5,625 nucleotides of DNA from Pseudomonadota bacterium (GTDB lineage: Bacteria; Pseudomonadota; Gammaproteobacteria; Burkholderiales; Burkholderiaceae_C), in the NCBI GenBank assembly GCA_030918015.1, contig JAUPTP010000188.1, positions 1 to 5,625 on the forward strand, written 5' to 3'. The notes under the pieces were generated by a model, which was given only the letters and a program-made list of their open reading frames with translations, was not told where the DNA came from and made no database searches. Position numbers and translations under genes: made by a program. This document shows positions 1 through 5,222 of this stretch, piece by piece; positions within the stretch are counted from its first letter, which is position 1; each line of letters starts with the position of its first letter.

Positions 1-345
1 TACAAGTTCAGCCTGACGCTGCTCAAGCGCTTCAAGGAAGAGGTGCCGCACGTCCCGACCAAGAGCGGCCTGATGGTCGGCCTGGGCGAGACCGACGAGG
101 AGATCCTCGAGGTCATGCGCGACATGCGCGCGCACGACATCGACATGCTGACCATCGGCCAGTACCTGGCGCCCTCGGGCCACCACCTGCCGGTGCGCCG
201 CTACGTGCACCCGGACACCTTCAAGATGTTCGAGGCCGAGGCCTACAGGATGGGCTTCACGCACGCCGCCGTGGGTGCGATGGTGCGCTCGAGCTACCAC
301 GCCGACCAGCAGGCGGCGCACGCCGGCGTTACGCCGGCGGCCTGA
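1..345 (+). CDS. lipA: Lipoyl synthase LipA, C-terminal part (5' end outside window)
   Basis: Lipoyl synthase is a cytosolic radical-SAM enzyme that inserts two sulfur atoms into octanoyl groups on lipoyl domains (pyruvate and 2-oxoglutarate dehydrogenases, glycine cleavage H protein). The reading frame is open from base 1 and gives the last 114 residues. Visible family motifs are [11 protein letters not shown], then [20 protein letters not shown], and near the end VRSSYHAD. The RSSY serine is the residue known to coordinate the auxiliary 4Fe-4S cluster that is consumed as sulfur donor. The N-terminal CxxxC-type cluster motifs lie outside the window. The stop TGA at 343-345 directly abuts the stop of the convergent gene. 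The tail HAGVTPAA is short and alanine-rich, as is usual. The identification is secure; only completeness is unknown. Confidence 0.97.
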   Translation, partial: YKFSLTLLKRFKEEVPHVPTKSGLMVGLGETDEEILEVMRDMRAHDIDMLTIGQYLAPSGHHLPVRRYVHPDTFKMFEAEAYRMGFTHAAVGAMVRSSYHADQQAAHAGVTPAA

Positions 346-352
346 TCAGGCC
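321..352. terminator. Nested palindromes at the lipA / ene-reductase stop junction
   Basis: Seen directly: CGCCGGCG at 321-328 is repeated at 332-339 with TTA between. Because the 8-mer is self-complementary, this makes an 8-bp stem with a 3-nt loop inside the last lipA codons. Overlapping it is the perfect 14-bp palindrome GGCCTGATCAGGCC (339-352), centred on the boundary between the two stop codons. Neither structure is followed by a T-tract on either strand, so intrinsic termination is only a possibility. The structure could also stop reverse transcription through the neighbour or stabilise 3' ends. The palindromes are certain; the terminator role is inferred. Confidence 0.4.
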
Positions 353-1422
353 TGAGTGCCGCCGTCCAGGGTGGGGTAGTCGGTGTAGCCGGCCTCGCCC
401 TGGCCGTAGAAGGTCGACGCATCGGGCGCGTTCAGGGGCGCACCGCGGCGGATGCGCTCCACCAGATCCGGGTTGGCGATGGCCAGCTTGCCGTAGGCCA
501 CCGCGTCCGCTTCGCCTCGCGCCAGCAGCGCCTCGCCGCTGGCCGGATCCAGGCCTTCGTTGGCGATCACGACGCCCCCGAAGGCCTCCCGGATCGCCGG
601 CAGCAGCCGACCCTCGCCCTGATGCTCGCGCAGGCACAGGAAGGCGACCTTCCGGCGGCCCAGCTCGCGAGCCACCCGGGTGAACAGCGCACGCGGGTCC
701 GAGTCGCCCATGTCATGCGCGTCGCCCCGCGGAGCCAGGTGCACGCCCACCCGCCCTGCGCCCCAGACCTCGATCGCCGCATCCACGATCTCCAGCAGCA
801 GCCGGGCGCGGTTCTCGATCGATCCGCCGTACGCGTCGGTGCGCTGGTTGGTGCGGTCCTGCAGGAACTGGTCGATCAGGTAGCCATTGGCCGCATGGAT
901 CTCGACGCCGTCGAAGCCGGCCAGGCGCGCGTTTTCCGCCCCCGCCCGGTAGGCCGCCACCACGCCGGCCACCTCGTCGGTGCGCAGCGCGCGTGGCGTC
1001 ACGTAGGGGCGCTGCGGTCGCACCAGGCTGACATGGCCGGCGGGCGTCACCTCGCTGGGAGCCACCGGGCGCTCGCCGCCCAGGAAGACGGGGTCGGAGA
1101 TGCGCCCCACATGCCACAGCTGCGCCACGATGCGCCCGCCGGCGGCGTGCACCGCCTCGGTCACGCCCCGCCAGCCTGCCACCTGCTCCGCGCTCCACAG
1201 GCCCGGCGTGTCCGCGTAGCCCACGCCCTGCGGGGTCACCGCGGTGGCTTCGCTGAGAATCAGGCCGTGGCTGGCGCGCTGCGCGTAATAGCGGGCCATC
1301 AGCGCATTGGGCACGCGGCCGCCGCCCGTGGCGCGCGAGCGCGTCAGCGGCGCCATCACGATGCGGTTGGGCAGATGCAGATCGCCGATCTGCAGCGGGG
1401 CGAGGAGTCGGTTCATCTTCAT
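346..1422 (-). CDS. Old Yellow Enzyme family NADH:flavin oxidoreductase / ene-reductase
   Basis: This is an FMN-dependent TIM-barrel oxidoreductase of the NemA/OYE type, expected to reduce electron-poor C=C bonds or nitro compounds with NAD(P)H in the cytoplasm. The length of 358 residues is normal for the family. Counting from MNRLL: MAPLTRSRA (21-29, FMN-contacting Thr25), Gln99 in AQLWHVGR, substrate-anion pair H174xxN177 and Tyr179 in HAANGYL, then YGGSIENRAR and IANPDL near 313. Two positions usually occupied by FMN-contacting arginines are His226 (GVHLAP) and Lys310 (AYGK), so this belongs to a variant subgroup or has altered flavin contacts. Two starts are possible: 1422 (MKMNRLL) and 1416 (MNRLL). 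Neither has a strong ribosome site. The frame is open up to 2043, but upstream lacks OYE homology and overlaps other genes. No TetR-type repressor of the nemR kind is adjacent. Confidence 0.93.
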   Translation of the reverse strand: MKMNRLLAPLQIGDLHLPNRIVMAPLTRSRATGGGRVPNALMARYYAQRASHGLILSEATAVTPQGVGYADTPGLWSAEQVAGWRGVTEAVHAAGGRIVAQLWHVGRISDPVFLGGERPVAPSEVTPAGHVSLVRPQRPYVTPRALRTDEVAGVVAAYRAGAENARLAGFDGVEIHAANGYLIDQFLQDRTNQRTDAYGGSIENRARLLLEIVDAAIEVWGAGRVGVHLAPRGDAHDMGDSDPRALFTRVARELGRRKVAFLCLREHQGEGRLLPAIREAFGGVVIANEGLDPASGEALLARGEADAVAYGKLAIANPDLVERIRRGAPLNAPDASTFYGQGEAGYTDYPTLDGGTQA

Positions 1423-1545
1423 GGCGGGGCGCGTGTTTCCGGATTGTTTAGGAAGTCTGAAGCCGGTCGATGCCGGCGTCATCGCAGCTCGTCCTGCTTC
1501 CGTTGTGAGGGCTCCGACAGCGATCACAAGCACCGTCCCACCGCC
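1423..1545. promoter_or_regulatory. Intergenic region between divergent ene-reductase and 54-aa gene
   Basis: This 123-bp divergent spacer must carry the ene-reductase promoter and any promoter of the small + strand gene. An inverted repeat GCCGG (1462-1466) and CCGGC (1473-1477) with a 6-nt spacer is visible. On the - strand, a TAAACA-like AT-rich patch just left of it is the only -10-like sequence I see, and no matching -35 stands out. No promoter can be called with confidence. No clear operator or riboswitch was recognised. Confidence 0.25.
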
Positions 1546-1710
1546 ATGAAGCATTTCCTTCGCACCATCGACCATCAAGCCCCGCGTCGCCTGCCGGTGC
1601 AGGAGCGCCAGACCGACAAGGGCCGCAAGCAGGAAGCCTTCGATCACGGCCGCATCGACAGCCCCTCGCGCGGCCTGGCGTTCGCGCTGCGCATGGACCG
1701 CAAGCGCTGA
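1546..1710 (+). CDS. Small basic hypothetical protein (54 aa)
   Basis: I do not recognise the family. The frame encodes 54 residues starting MKHFLRTIDH and ending LRMDRKR. The product is highly charged, rich in Arg/Lys and Gln, with no membrane segment and no cysteine, so a small cytosolic or nucleic-acid-binding protein is conceivable. The support for coding is compositional: about 47 of 54 codons end in G or C, second positions are much poorer in GC, and the codons used (CTG, CGC, GAC, AAG, GGC) match the neighbouring genes. There is no good Shine-Dalgarno sequence before the ATG. The frame stays open upstream through the ene-reductase antisense, so the start is chosen as the only ATG clear of that gene. 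A spurious ORF remains possible. Confidence 0.55.
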   Translation: MKHFLRTIDHQAPRRLPVQERQTDKGRKQEAFDHGRIDSPSRGLAFALRMDRKR

Positions 1711-1859
1711 ATTGCCATTTCTGGCGCAACCAGCGCCGGCAAAATCGTCCAGTTCGTGATTTAATTCACTTGAACAGACCATTCGTGCCGGCTGTCTGAG
1801 CTGTGGCAAGGCGCCTTCGGGCGCTGGACCCCTCGGTATCCGGTGGGAGAGCGCGCAGC
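1711..1859. promoter_or_regulatory. Intergenic region with hairpins and AT-rich near-palindrome
   Basis: Eleven bases after the 54-aa stop, a hairpin occupies 1721-1739 (CTGGCGC / GCGCCGG with one G-T pair, loop AACCA). It has no T-tract, so it is a weak terminator candidate. The near-palindrome GTGATTTAATTCAC (1756-1769, one mismatched position) lies in the only AT-rich patch, where a promoter or operator for the downstream membrane protein would be expected. TTGAAC at 1770-1775 resembles a -35, but no -10 follows at the right distance. CAGAC (1775-1779) and GTCTG (1794-1798) form an inverted repeat. GCGCC-TTCG-GGCGC at 1811-1824 is a stem capped by a UUCG tetraloop in the probable leader. 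Confidence 0.3.
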
Positions 1860-2096
1860 ATGATCGCCCGAAATCCTTCTCCTTCCCGCTTTGAGCGGGG
1901 GCTGACCCAACTGGCCCAGTCCATGCTTTTCGGTCTGGCTGCACCCGCCATTCTGCTGGCCGTGCTGGTGGGGGCGCTGGCCTCCGTGCTGGTGGGCCTG
2001 CTCGCCGCGGTGGGGCTGCTGCCTCGCCAGCCACGGGGTGCATGGCATCAGGCCGGCATCATGCTGCGCGGTCTCTTGCACCGTACCGGCAGCTGA
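1860..2096 (+). CDS. Small single-pass membrane protein of unknown function (78 aa)
   Basis: I do not recognise the family. The product is 78 residues: a short polar, basic N-terminus (about 1-20), one long hydrophobic stretch (about 23-54, rich in Leu, Val, Ala and Gly), then a basic tail (RQPRGAWHQAG..., HRTGS). The hydrophobic run is long enough for one tilted helix or two very short ones. The positive charges on both sides do not settle topology. The ATG at 1860 is preceded by GGTGGGAG about 10 bases upstream, a good ribosome site, and is preferred over a GTG at 1803 in the same frame. Codon use is typical of the window, except for AT-richer codons 4-9. The gene converges on the YceI gene with a 76-bp gap. 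Confidence 0.65.
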   Translation: MIARNPSPSRFERGLTQLAQSMLFGLAAPAILLAVLVGALASVLVGLLAAVGLLPRQPRGAWHQAGIMLRGLLHRTGS

Positions 2097-2106
2097 AGGG
2101 CGTTTG

Positions 2107-2157
2107 CCCGCCATCGAGGCGGGTTGCCGAGTCGCCGGCCCGTCAGCGTTGGCCGGC
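2107..2157. terminator. Two adjacent hairpins between convergent genes
   Basis: Two stem-loops lie between the stop of the 78-aa gene and the stop of the YceI gene. The first is CCCGCC (2107-2112), loop ATCGA, GGCGGG (2118-2123), followed on the + strand only by TT. The second is GCCGGCC (2134-2140), a 10-nt loop, GGCCGGC (2151-2157). Their position between converging genes suits transcription termination in either direction. Neither has a U-tract, so Rho-dependent termination or simple 3'-end protection is equally likely. Confidence 0.45.
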
Positions 2158-2172
2158 TCAGTGTGCGCAGGC

Positions 2173-2748
2173 TTACTGCTTGACCGCTTCGACCTGGATC
2201 ACCAGGCGCATGTCGTCGGCGAAGCCGTAGTTCAGGCCGTAGCTGGCGCCCCACTGGCTGCGCTTGATCGTGGTCTCGAAGTCGCCGCCGCAGACTTCCC
2301 GCTTGAGCATCGGGTTCTGGTAGCAGTTGAACTTGGTCGCCTTCAGCGTGACCGGGTGGGTCTTGCCCAGCAGCGTGAACTGGCCGGTCACTTCCTTGAC
2401 CTTGTCGCCGTCGAAGACGAACTTGTCGCTGACGAAGCGGGCGGTCGGGAAGGCGGCGACGTTCAGGATCTCGGCGCTCTTCAGGTGGCTGTTGAACGGG
2501 CCGGTGCCGGTGTTGACCGAGTCGACGTCGATCGTGATGTCGACCTTGCCGGTCTTGCCGGCGCGGTCGAACTGGACCGTGCCTTCCTTCTTGTCGAAGC
2601 GGCCGCGGTTGGTCGAGGTGCCGAAGTGGTCGATCTCGAAGGTCACGAAGGTGTGGGTCGGCTCGATCGCGTAGGTGGCCGACTGGGCCTGGGCGGCCGA
2701 GGCGAACAGGGCAGAGATGGCGGTCAGCGTGAGCAGGGTCTTCTTCAT
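2173..2748 (-). CDS. YceI-family periplasmic lipid-binding protein (first copy by coordinate, last in operon)
   Basis: YceI proteins are secreted lipocalin-like beta-barrels; characterised members bind polyisoprenoid or quinone-like lipids, so a periplasmic carrier or storage role is likely. The product has 191 residues with a signal peptide (MKKTLLTLTA..., cleavage expected after AQA at about 21). The mature domain shows family features: YAIEPTHTFVTFEIDHFG (26-43), RGRFDKKEGTVQFD (48-61), NSHLKSAEILNVAAFPTARF (86-105) and GQFTLLGKTHPVTL (122-135). A periplasmic cysteine pair, C142 and C153 (NCYQNP...REVCGGDF), could form a disulfide, as in close relatives. GGAG lies 8 bases before the ATG. 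It is the last gene of the run, 50 bp after the other YceI gene. Confidence 0.93.
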   Translation of the reverse strand: MKKTLLTLTAISALFASAAQAQSATYAIEPTHTFVTFEIDHFGTSTNRGRFDKKEGTVQFDRAGKTGKVDITIDVDSVNTGTGPFNSHLKSAEILNVAAFPTARFVSDKFVFDGDKVKEVTGQFTLLGKTHPVTLKATKFNCYQNPMLKREVCGGDFETTIKRSQWGASYGLNYGFADDMRLVIQVEAVKQ

Positions 2749-2798
2749 GGCAGGGGCTCCGTGGGGAAAGTCAGGGGTTGAGTGGGGAGGAAGGTGGA

Positions 2799-3380
2799 TC
2801 ACAGCGCCGGCACGCCGCTCAGGTTCAGCTTGAACTTCACCTGCACGTCGTTGGCGACCATCGAGGTGTCGGCCCAGTCGCCTTCGCCGATCTTGAATTC
2901 GAGGCGCTTGATCGCGAAGGCGCCGGTGGCGGTGGTGCTGCCGCCGGTCTGGGTCAGCGCGACCGGCACGACCACGTCGCGGCTGTTGCCCTTGATGGAG
3001 AGCTTGCCCGCCACCTCGAACTTGCCGGCGCCGACGGCCTTGATCGCGCTGGACTGGAAGGTCGCCTGCGGGAACCTGGGCACGTTGAACCACGGCGCCT
3101 TGGGCAGCTCGGCATCGGTCTCGGGCACGCCCAGGGTGGCGCTGCCCATGTCGATGGTGAAGGCGACCTTGCCGGCTTCCGGCTTCTTCGGGTCGAAGGC
3201 GATCTGCGCGTCGAACTTGCGGAAGCGCCCCTCGACCGGCACGCCCATCTGCTTGCTGACGAACTGCATCTCGCTCTTGGCGGCGTCGAGCTTCTGCTGG
3301 GCCAGGGCCGGCGTCGGCGCGACGACCAGGGCGGCGAAGGAGGCGGCGGCCAGGGCCGCGGTGCGCAGGATGACGGTCAT
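2799..3380 (-). CDS. YceI-family periplasmic protein (second copy, cysteine-free)
   Basis: This is a second YceI-family protein of 193 residues, expected to act in the periplasm as a small lipid or isoprenoid binder. The signal peptide is clear: MTVILRT, a hydrophobic core, then PTPALA with cleavage after about residue 27. The mature part keeps the family pattern: LDAAKSEMQFVSKQMGVPVEGRF (31-53), FDAQIAFDP (56-64), WFNVPRFPQATF (97-108), FEVAGKLSIKGNSRDV (121-136) and GEGDWADTSMV (165-175). Unlike its neighbour it has no cysteine at all. The two copies are clearly diverged rather than a recent duplication. GGAG sits 7 bases before the ATG. The gap to the cytochrome b561 stop is 46 bp, so the two are probably cotranscribed. 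Confidence 0.92.
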   Translation of the reverse strand: MTVILRTAALAAASFAALVVAPTPALAQQKLDAAKSEMQFVSKQMGVPVEGRFRKFDAQIAFDPKKPEAGKVAFTIDMGSATLGVPETDAELPKAPWFNVPRFPQATFQSSAIKAVGAGKFEVAGKLSIKGNSRDVVVPVALTQTGGSTTATGAFAIKRLEFKIGEGDWADTSMVANDVQVKFKLNLSGVPAL

Positions 3381-3426
3381 GGAAAGACTCCGGGAATCAG
3401 GGTGAGGACAGGGCGTGCCGCGTGGT

Positions 3427-3996
3427 TCAGCGCGGCGCCGGGCCCAGGCCCATGCGGCCGAGCAGGCGGTCGCGGTCGATGAGCTGGTGCTTGAGCGCGG
3501 CGGCCACATGCAGCACCACCAGCCCGGCCAGGCCGAAGGCGCTCAGCTCGTGCAGCGGCTTGATCGATTCGGCCAGCGCCTTGTCGACCGGCATGAAGTC
3601 CGGCAGCGGCAGCACGCCGAACCAGACGATGGGAAAACCCATCGCCGAGCTGTACGCCCAGCCGGTCAGCGGCACGGCGAAGAACAGCACATACATCAGG
3701 TGGTGCGTGCCGTGGAAGGCGGTGCGCTGCCAGCCCGGCATGGCCTTCTCGATCGAGGCGGGCAAGGCCGGCGGGCGGTTCGCCAGCCGCCACAGCAGCC
3801 GCGCGGCCGACAGCGCCAGGAGGGTCACGCCGGCCCACTTGTGCCAGTTGTAGAGCTTGAGCCGCGTCGGCGAGAAGGGCAGGCCGGTCATGTAGACCCC
3901 GACGCCGAAGGCGCCGACGATGCCCACGGCCAGCAGCCAGTGCAGCGCGATCGCGGTGGCGCCGTAGCGCGAGGAGGTCTTGGCGGGGGTGGTCAT
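3427..3996 (-). CDS. Cytochrome b561 family membrane protein
   Basis: This is a four-helix, di-b-haem inner-membrane protein of the bacterial cytochrome b561 (CybB/YceJ) family, expected to move electrons between the quinone pool and another acceptor or donor. The 189 residues give helices at about 13-38, 52-70, 96-116 and 149-170. Candidate haem ligands sit at helix ends: His19 (ALHWLL), His52 (NWHKWAG), His149 (LHELSA) and His163 (VLHVAA); the HGTHH cluster at 95-99 is also typical. RYGATAIALHW at the start is the usual family opening. I chose the ATG at 3996. An in-frame ATG at 4050 would add 18 residues, but their codons lack the high GC3 of the gene. Its neighbours are the two YceI genes downstream, the common b561-YceI pairing. 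Confidence 0.93.
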   Translation of the reverse strand: MTTPAKTSSRYGATAIALHWLLAVGIVGAFGVGVYMTGLPFSPTRLKLYNWHKWAGVTLLALSAARLLWRLANRPPALPASIEKAMPGWQRTAFHGTHHLMYVLFFAVPLTGWAYSSAMGFPIVWFGVLPLPDFMPVDKALAESIKPLHELSAFGLAGLVVLHVAAALKHQLIDRDRLLGRMGLGPAPR

Positions 3997-4119
3997 GGCG
4001 GCAGCGGGCAGATCCTTGTCAACTGCCGCACAGCTTAGGGGCCGCTCCATTCAGCCGGATTCACGGGTCTTGACGCATGCGTAGCAATCGTTTGAATGTC
4101 CCCCCTGAGGTGCGGGCAA
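3997..4119 (-). promoter_or_regulatory. Spacer between B12-regulator and cytochrome b561: hairpin, palindrome, weak promoter
   Basis: This 123-bp gap is long enough for a separate promoter of the b561-YceI genes. Seen directly: a perfect 10-bp palindrome ACGCATGCGT at 4073-4082. On the - strand, TTGCTA (4087-4082) and GTGAAT (4064-4059) are 17 bases apart, a poor -35/-10 pair with the palindrome inside its spacer. A 7-bp inverted repeat, GCGGCAG (3998-4004) and CTGCCGC (4023-4029), would fold in the mRNA one base before the ATG at 3996, with an AAGGAT Shine-Dalgarno-like element in its 18-nt loop. Whether any of these works is inference. Confidence 0.3.
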
Positions 4120-5070
4120 TCAGGCGCCAGGCGCGGCCATGTCCCGTTCTCGCCAGAGGACCAGGCCGGTGTGGATGTCCGCCAGCTCGGCGAGCAGCCG
4201 GACCCCTTCGACGCCCCGGCGCAGCATGGCGGTCTGCGGTGTGCCTGCCCACAGCGCGATGTCGGGGGGCAGCCGGTGGCGCAGTTCGGCCAGATGATCC
4301 AGCGACGCGGCGGAGGGACTGACCATCGAGAAACCCAGCGCGACGATGTCGGCACGGTGGGCTTGTGCCGCCGCGACGATGTCGGGCAGGGGTGTCTGGC
4401 AGCCCAGGTTCATGCAGCTTGCGCCCTCCAGGGTGAACAGCGCCTCGGCCATCAGCAGGCCCAGGCCGTGCAGCTCGCCGGGGAAGGTGGTCAGCAGCAC
4501 ACGCGGCGAGCCGTCGGCACGCATCTCCGGCGTGGTGGCGATCGCGGTGCGCAGCACCGTCTCGATCGCCTCGCTGCACAGATGTTCCTCGAAGACCTCG
4601 AGCTGGCCGCGCGACCAGGCCTCGCCGATTTCCGCCAGCAGCGGCAGCGCCACGCCGGAGATGAAGTGCGCCAGCCCCCGGCGCAGCAGCATCTGCATGA
4701 GCGCGCGCCGCAGCGCGACGACATCGTGCGCGCGGACCAGGGCGTACAGCGCCTGCGGTTCGGCCGCCAGCGTGGGCTCCGTGCGCGGCGCGCCCTCCTG
4801 GTCGGCGGTCTGGCCGACGCGCAGCAGCTCTTCCAGCGGCAGGCCGACGATGCGCCCGGGACGCCATCCCGCGTCGATCAGCCGGCGGATGTGGCGCAGC
4901 TGCTCGACCTGCTCGGGCGGGTACAGGCGCTCGCCGTTGTCATCGCGCAAGGGGCGGGGAAAACCGTAGCGGCGCTCCCAGACGCGCAGCGTGTCCTTGC
5001 CAAGGCGGGTGTCGCGTTCGACGGCGGCGATCGTGAACATGGTCGGTGCGGTGGGTGCCCGGGGGGTCAT
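4120..5070 (-). CDS. MerR-family regulator with cobalamin-binding domain, CarH/LitR-like photoreceptor
   Basis: This is a DNA-binding regulator expected to sense light through adenosylcobalamin. The 316 residues hold a MerR helix-turn-helix (about 11-75: FTIAAVERDTRLGKDTLRVWERRYGFPRP, then GERLYPPEQVEQLRHI). A linker follows, then a helical cap (about 100-175) and a Rossmann-like B12 domain (about 178-300). Both light-sensor signatures of CarH are present: W142-x9-E152-H153 in the cap, and E189-L-H191-G-L-G194, whose His is the expected lower cobalt ligand. In CarH, dark AdoCbl tetramers repress and light breaks the Co-C bond to release DNA. The usual late GG turn reads WAGTP here. The start at 5070 has GGAG 7 bases upstream. 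An ATG at 5160 in frame would run through operator-like repeats and is unlikely. Light sensing itself is inferred from motifs. Confidence 0.9.
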   Translation of the reverse strand: MTPRAPTAPTMFTIAAVERDTRLGKDTLRVWERRYGFPRPLRDDNGERLYPPEQVEQLRHIRRLIDAGWRPGRIVGLPLEELLRVGQTADQEGAPRTEPTLAAEPQALYALVRAHDVVALRRALMQMLLRRGLAHFISGVALPLLAEIGEAWSRGQLEVFEEHLCSEAIETVLRTAIATTPEMRADGSPRVLLTTFPGELHGLGLLMAEALFTLEGASCMNLGCQTPLPDIVAAAQAHRADIVALGFSMVSPSAASLDHLAELRHRLPPDIALWAGTPQTAMLRRGVEGVRLLAELADIHTGLVLWRERDMAAPGA

Positions 5071-5092
5071 CAGGGGGCTCCGAGTGTGCCGC

Positions 5093-5125
5093 ACATCGCC
5101 GGCCGTGGCGCCGGTCTGGCGATGT
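5093..5125 (-). promoter_or_regulatory. Leader hairpin upstream of the B12-regulator start
   Basis: ACATCGCC (5093-5100) and GGCGATGT (5118-5125) form a perfect 8-bp inverted repeat with a 17-nt GC-rich interval. In the regulator's mRNA it would lie about 11 bases before the GGAG ribosome site at 5078-5081. It could shape translation or be part of the binding region. It shows none of the conserved cobalamin-riboswitch (B12 box) sequence that I would recognise. Confidence 0.3.
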
Positions 5126-5143
5126 CGCGTTTTCGTCGATAAA

Positions 5144-5220
5144 TTGTCCTGGACAAACATTGTGGTTTTTGTCTGTCATGCCTAATATTAGAACCACATC
5201 CACTGTTTGCCCAAGACAAA
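5144..5220. promoter_or_regulatory. Divergent operator/promoter region with TTGTC-type repeats
   Basis: This AT-rich stretch stands out from its surroundings. Perfect 13-bp palindrome TTGTCC-T-GGACAA is at 5144-5156. A second pair, TTTGTCT (5168-5174) and AGACAAA (5214-5220), repeats the half-site. TGTGGTT (5161-5167) and AACCACA (5192-5198) form a third inverted repeat. TAATATTA (5183-5190) is itself palindromic and could provide a -10 in both directions. MerR/B12 regulators commonly bind repeats near their own promoter and a divergent target, so this is the best candidate operator for the regulator. The repeats are seen; binding is inferred. Confidence 0.5.
5160..5188 (+). promoter_or_regulatory. 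Sigma-70-like promoter of the glutathione peroxidase gene
   Basis: TTGTGG (5160-5165) and TAATAT (5183-5188) are separated by 17 bases, the optimal spacing, and would start transcription near 5195, about 28 bases before the ATG. The -35 is partial and lies among the TTGTC-type repeats, so a bound repressor would probably block it. A - strand partner using the same AT core (TAATAT at 5190-5185, with TTGGGC 18 bases upstream) could serve the regulator. Confidence 0.5.
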
Positions 5221-5222
5221 TC

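Noticed and set aside
622..1545. Long + strand open frame running antisense through the ene-reductase
   Set aside because: It mirrors the OYE coding strand, its product is low-complexity (His, Gln, Ala, Arg rich) with no family resemblance, and the opposite strand has unmistakable OYE motifs. Only the part after 1546 has independent coding support.
1423..2043. N-terminal extension of the ene-reductase frame to 565 residues
   Set aside because: OYE sequence begins at MNRLLAPLQIG. The extra residues have no homology to the family, and the extension would cover both small + strand genes.
2038..2781. 247-codon + strand open frame opposite the first YceI gene
   Set aside because: It is an antisense shadow of a secreted YceI protein with a good ribosome site; the translation is Val/Asp/Leu/Gly-rich without recognisable features.
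4017..4022. TTGACA on the - strand as a -35 element for b561
   Set aside because: It is only about 20 bases from the start codon, leaving no room for a -10 and a transcript start upstream of the ATG.
3997..4050. Upstream start of cytochrome b561 at 4050
   Set aside because: The 18 extra codons do not show the G/C-ending bias of the gene, and family members start just before the RYGxxAIALHW segment.
4096..5142. 348-codon + strand open frame opposite the B12-regulator
   Set aside because: It is a GC-driven antisense shadow; the - strand encodes clear MerR and cobalamin-domain motifs, and the + product is repetitive Gln/Arg/Gly-rich sequence.
5071..5222. Cobalamin riboswitch ahead of the B12-type regulator or the peroxidase
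   Set aside because: The 152-bp spacer is shorter than a typical cobalamin riboswitch and shows no recognisable B12 box; B12 sensing is explained by the protein domain.
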